Shown: piece after piece, positions 6,277 to 6,278 of the stretch
Numbering within the stretch: the first letter of the stretch is position 1
How the letters are laid out: each line of letters opens with the position of its first letter
Made by a program: the position numbers and the translations under genes
Notes under the pieces: model-generated
The model's input: only the letters and a program-made list of their open reading frames with translations
Databases searched by the model: none
What the model was told of the DNA's origin: nothing
Source of the DNA: Acidobacteriota bacterium
GTDB lineage: Bacteria > Acidobacteriota > Blastocatellia > Pyrinomonadales > Pyrinomonadaceae
Direction: 5' to 3'
DNA length: 6,278 nt
NCBI GenBank assembly: GCA_963169175.1
Contig: CAUJFK010000406.1
Span: 1-6,278 of the forward strand

Positions 6277-6278
6277 TT

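Noticed and set aside
1..6278. CRISPR array, tRNA, rRNA, insertion sequence or phage gene
   Set aside because: No regularly spaced repeats, cloverleaf-like sequence, transposase or integrase motif was seen on either strand.

Overview
The window looks like chromosomal DNA from a Gram-negative, protein-degrading heterotroph. Every full-size gene starts with an export signal, and three of the four encode secreted peptidases. The protein style suggests Acidobacteriota, perhaps a Blastocatellia/Pyrinomonadaceae-type lineage: a DPP5-like S9 peptidase, a carboxypeptidase Q-like M28 peptidase, and a DUF4412-like protein with a Cys-containing C-terminal domain I associate with that phylum. No rRNA or marker gene is present, so the assignment is tentative.

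Layout, left to right. (1) Positions 1-574, minus strand: N-terminal 191 residues of an M1-family aminopeptidase cut by the left edge. (2) 575-727: intergenic, mostly occupied by an 84-bp imperfect inverted repeat (594-677) that abuts the M1 start. (3) 728-2767, minus strand: complete S9 serine peptidase with a seven-bladed propeller and Ser-Asp-His hydrolase domain. (4) 2768-3007: divergent intergenic region with a likely extended -10 promoter for the S9 gene, a GC-rich hairpin and a possible promoter for the rightward gene. (5) 3008-4432, plus strand: complete M28 metallopeptidase resembling carboxypeptidase Q. (6) 4492-4659, plus strand: a 55-residue single-pass membrane protein. (7) 4677-4724: a strong, probably bidirectional intrinsic terminator. 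(8) 4739-6154, minus strand: an exported two-domain protein of unknown function. (9) 6155-6278: its upstream region, with a Shine-Dalgarno, a small hairpin and a CTTTGTGT short repeat running to the window edge.

Functionally, the M1, S9 and M28 enzymes would be complementary in the periplasm or outside the cell. M1 would remove single N-terminal residues, a DPP5-like S9 enzyme would remove N-terminal dipeptides, and the M28 enzyme would finish dipeptides or small peptides. This fits growth on external protein or peptide. The M1 and S9 genes are codirectional and the M28 gene is divergent, so they form a cluster rather than one operon. No mobile element, CRISPR array, tRNA or rRNA is visible. 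I see no clear case for a novel defence or biosynthetic system. The least explained items are the inverted-repeat element at the M1 start, the two-domain exported protein and the 55-residue membrane protein.
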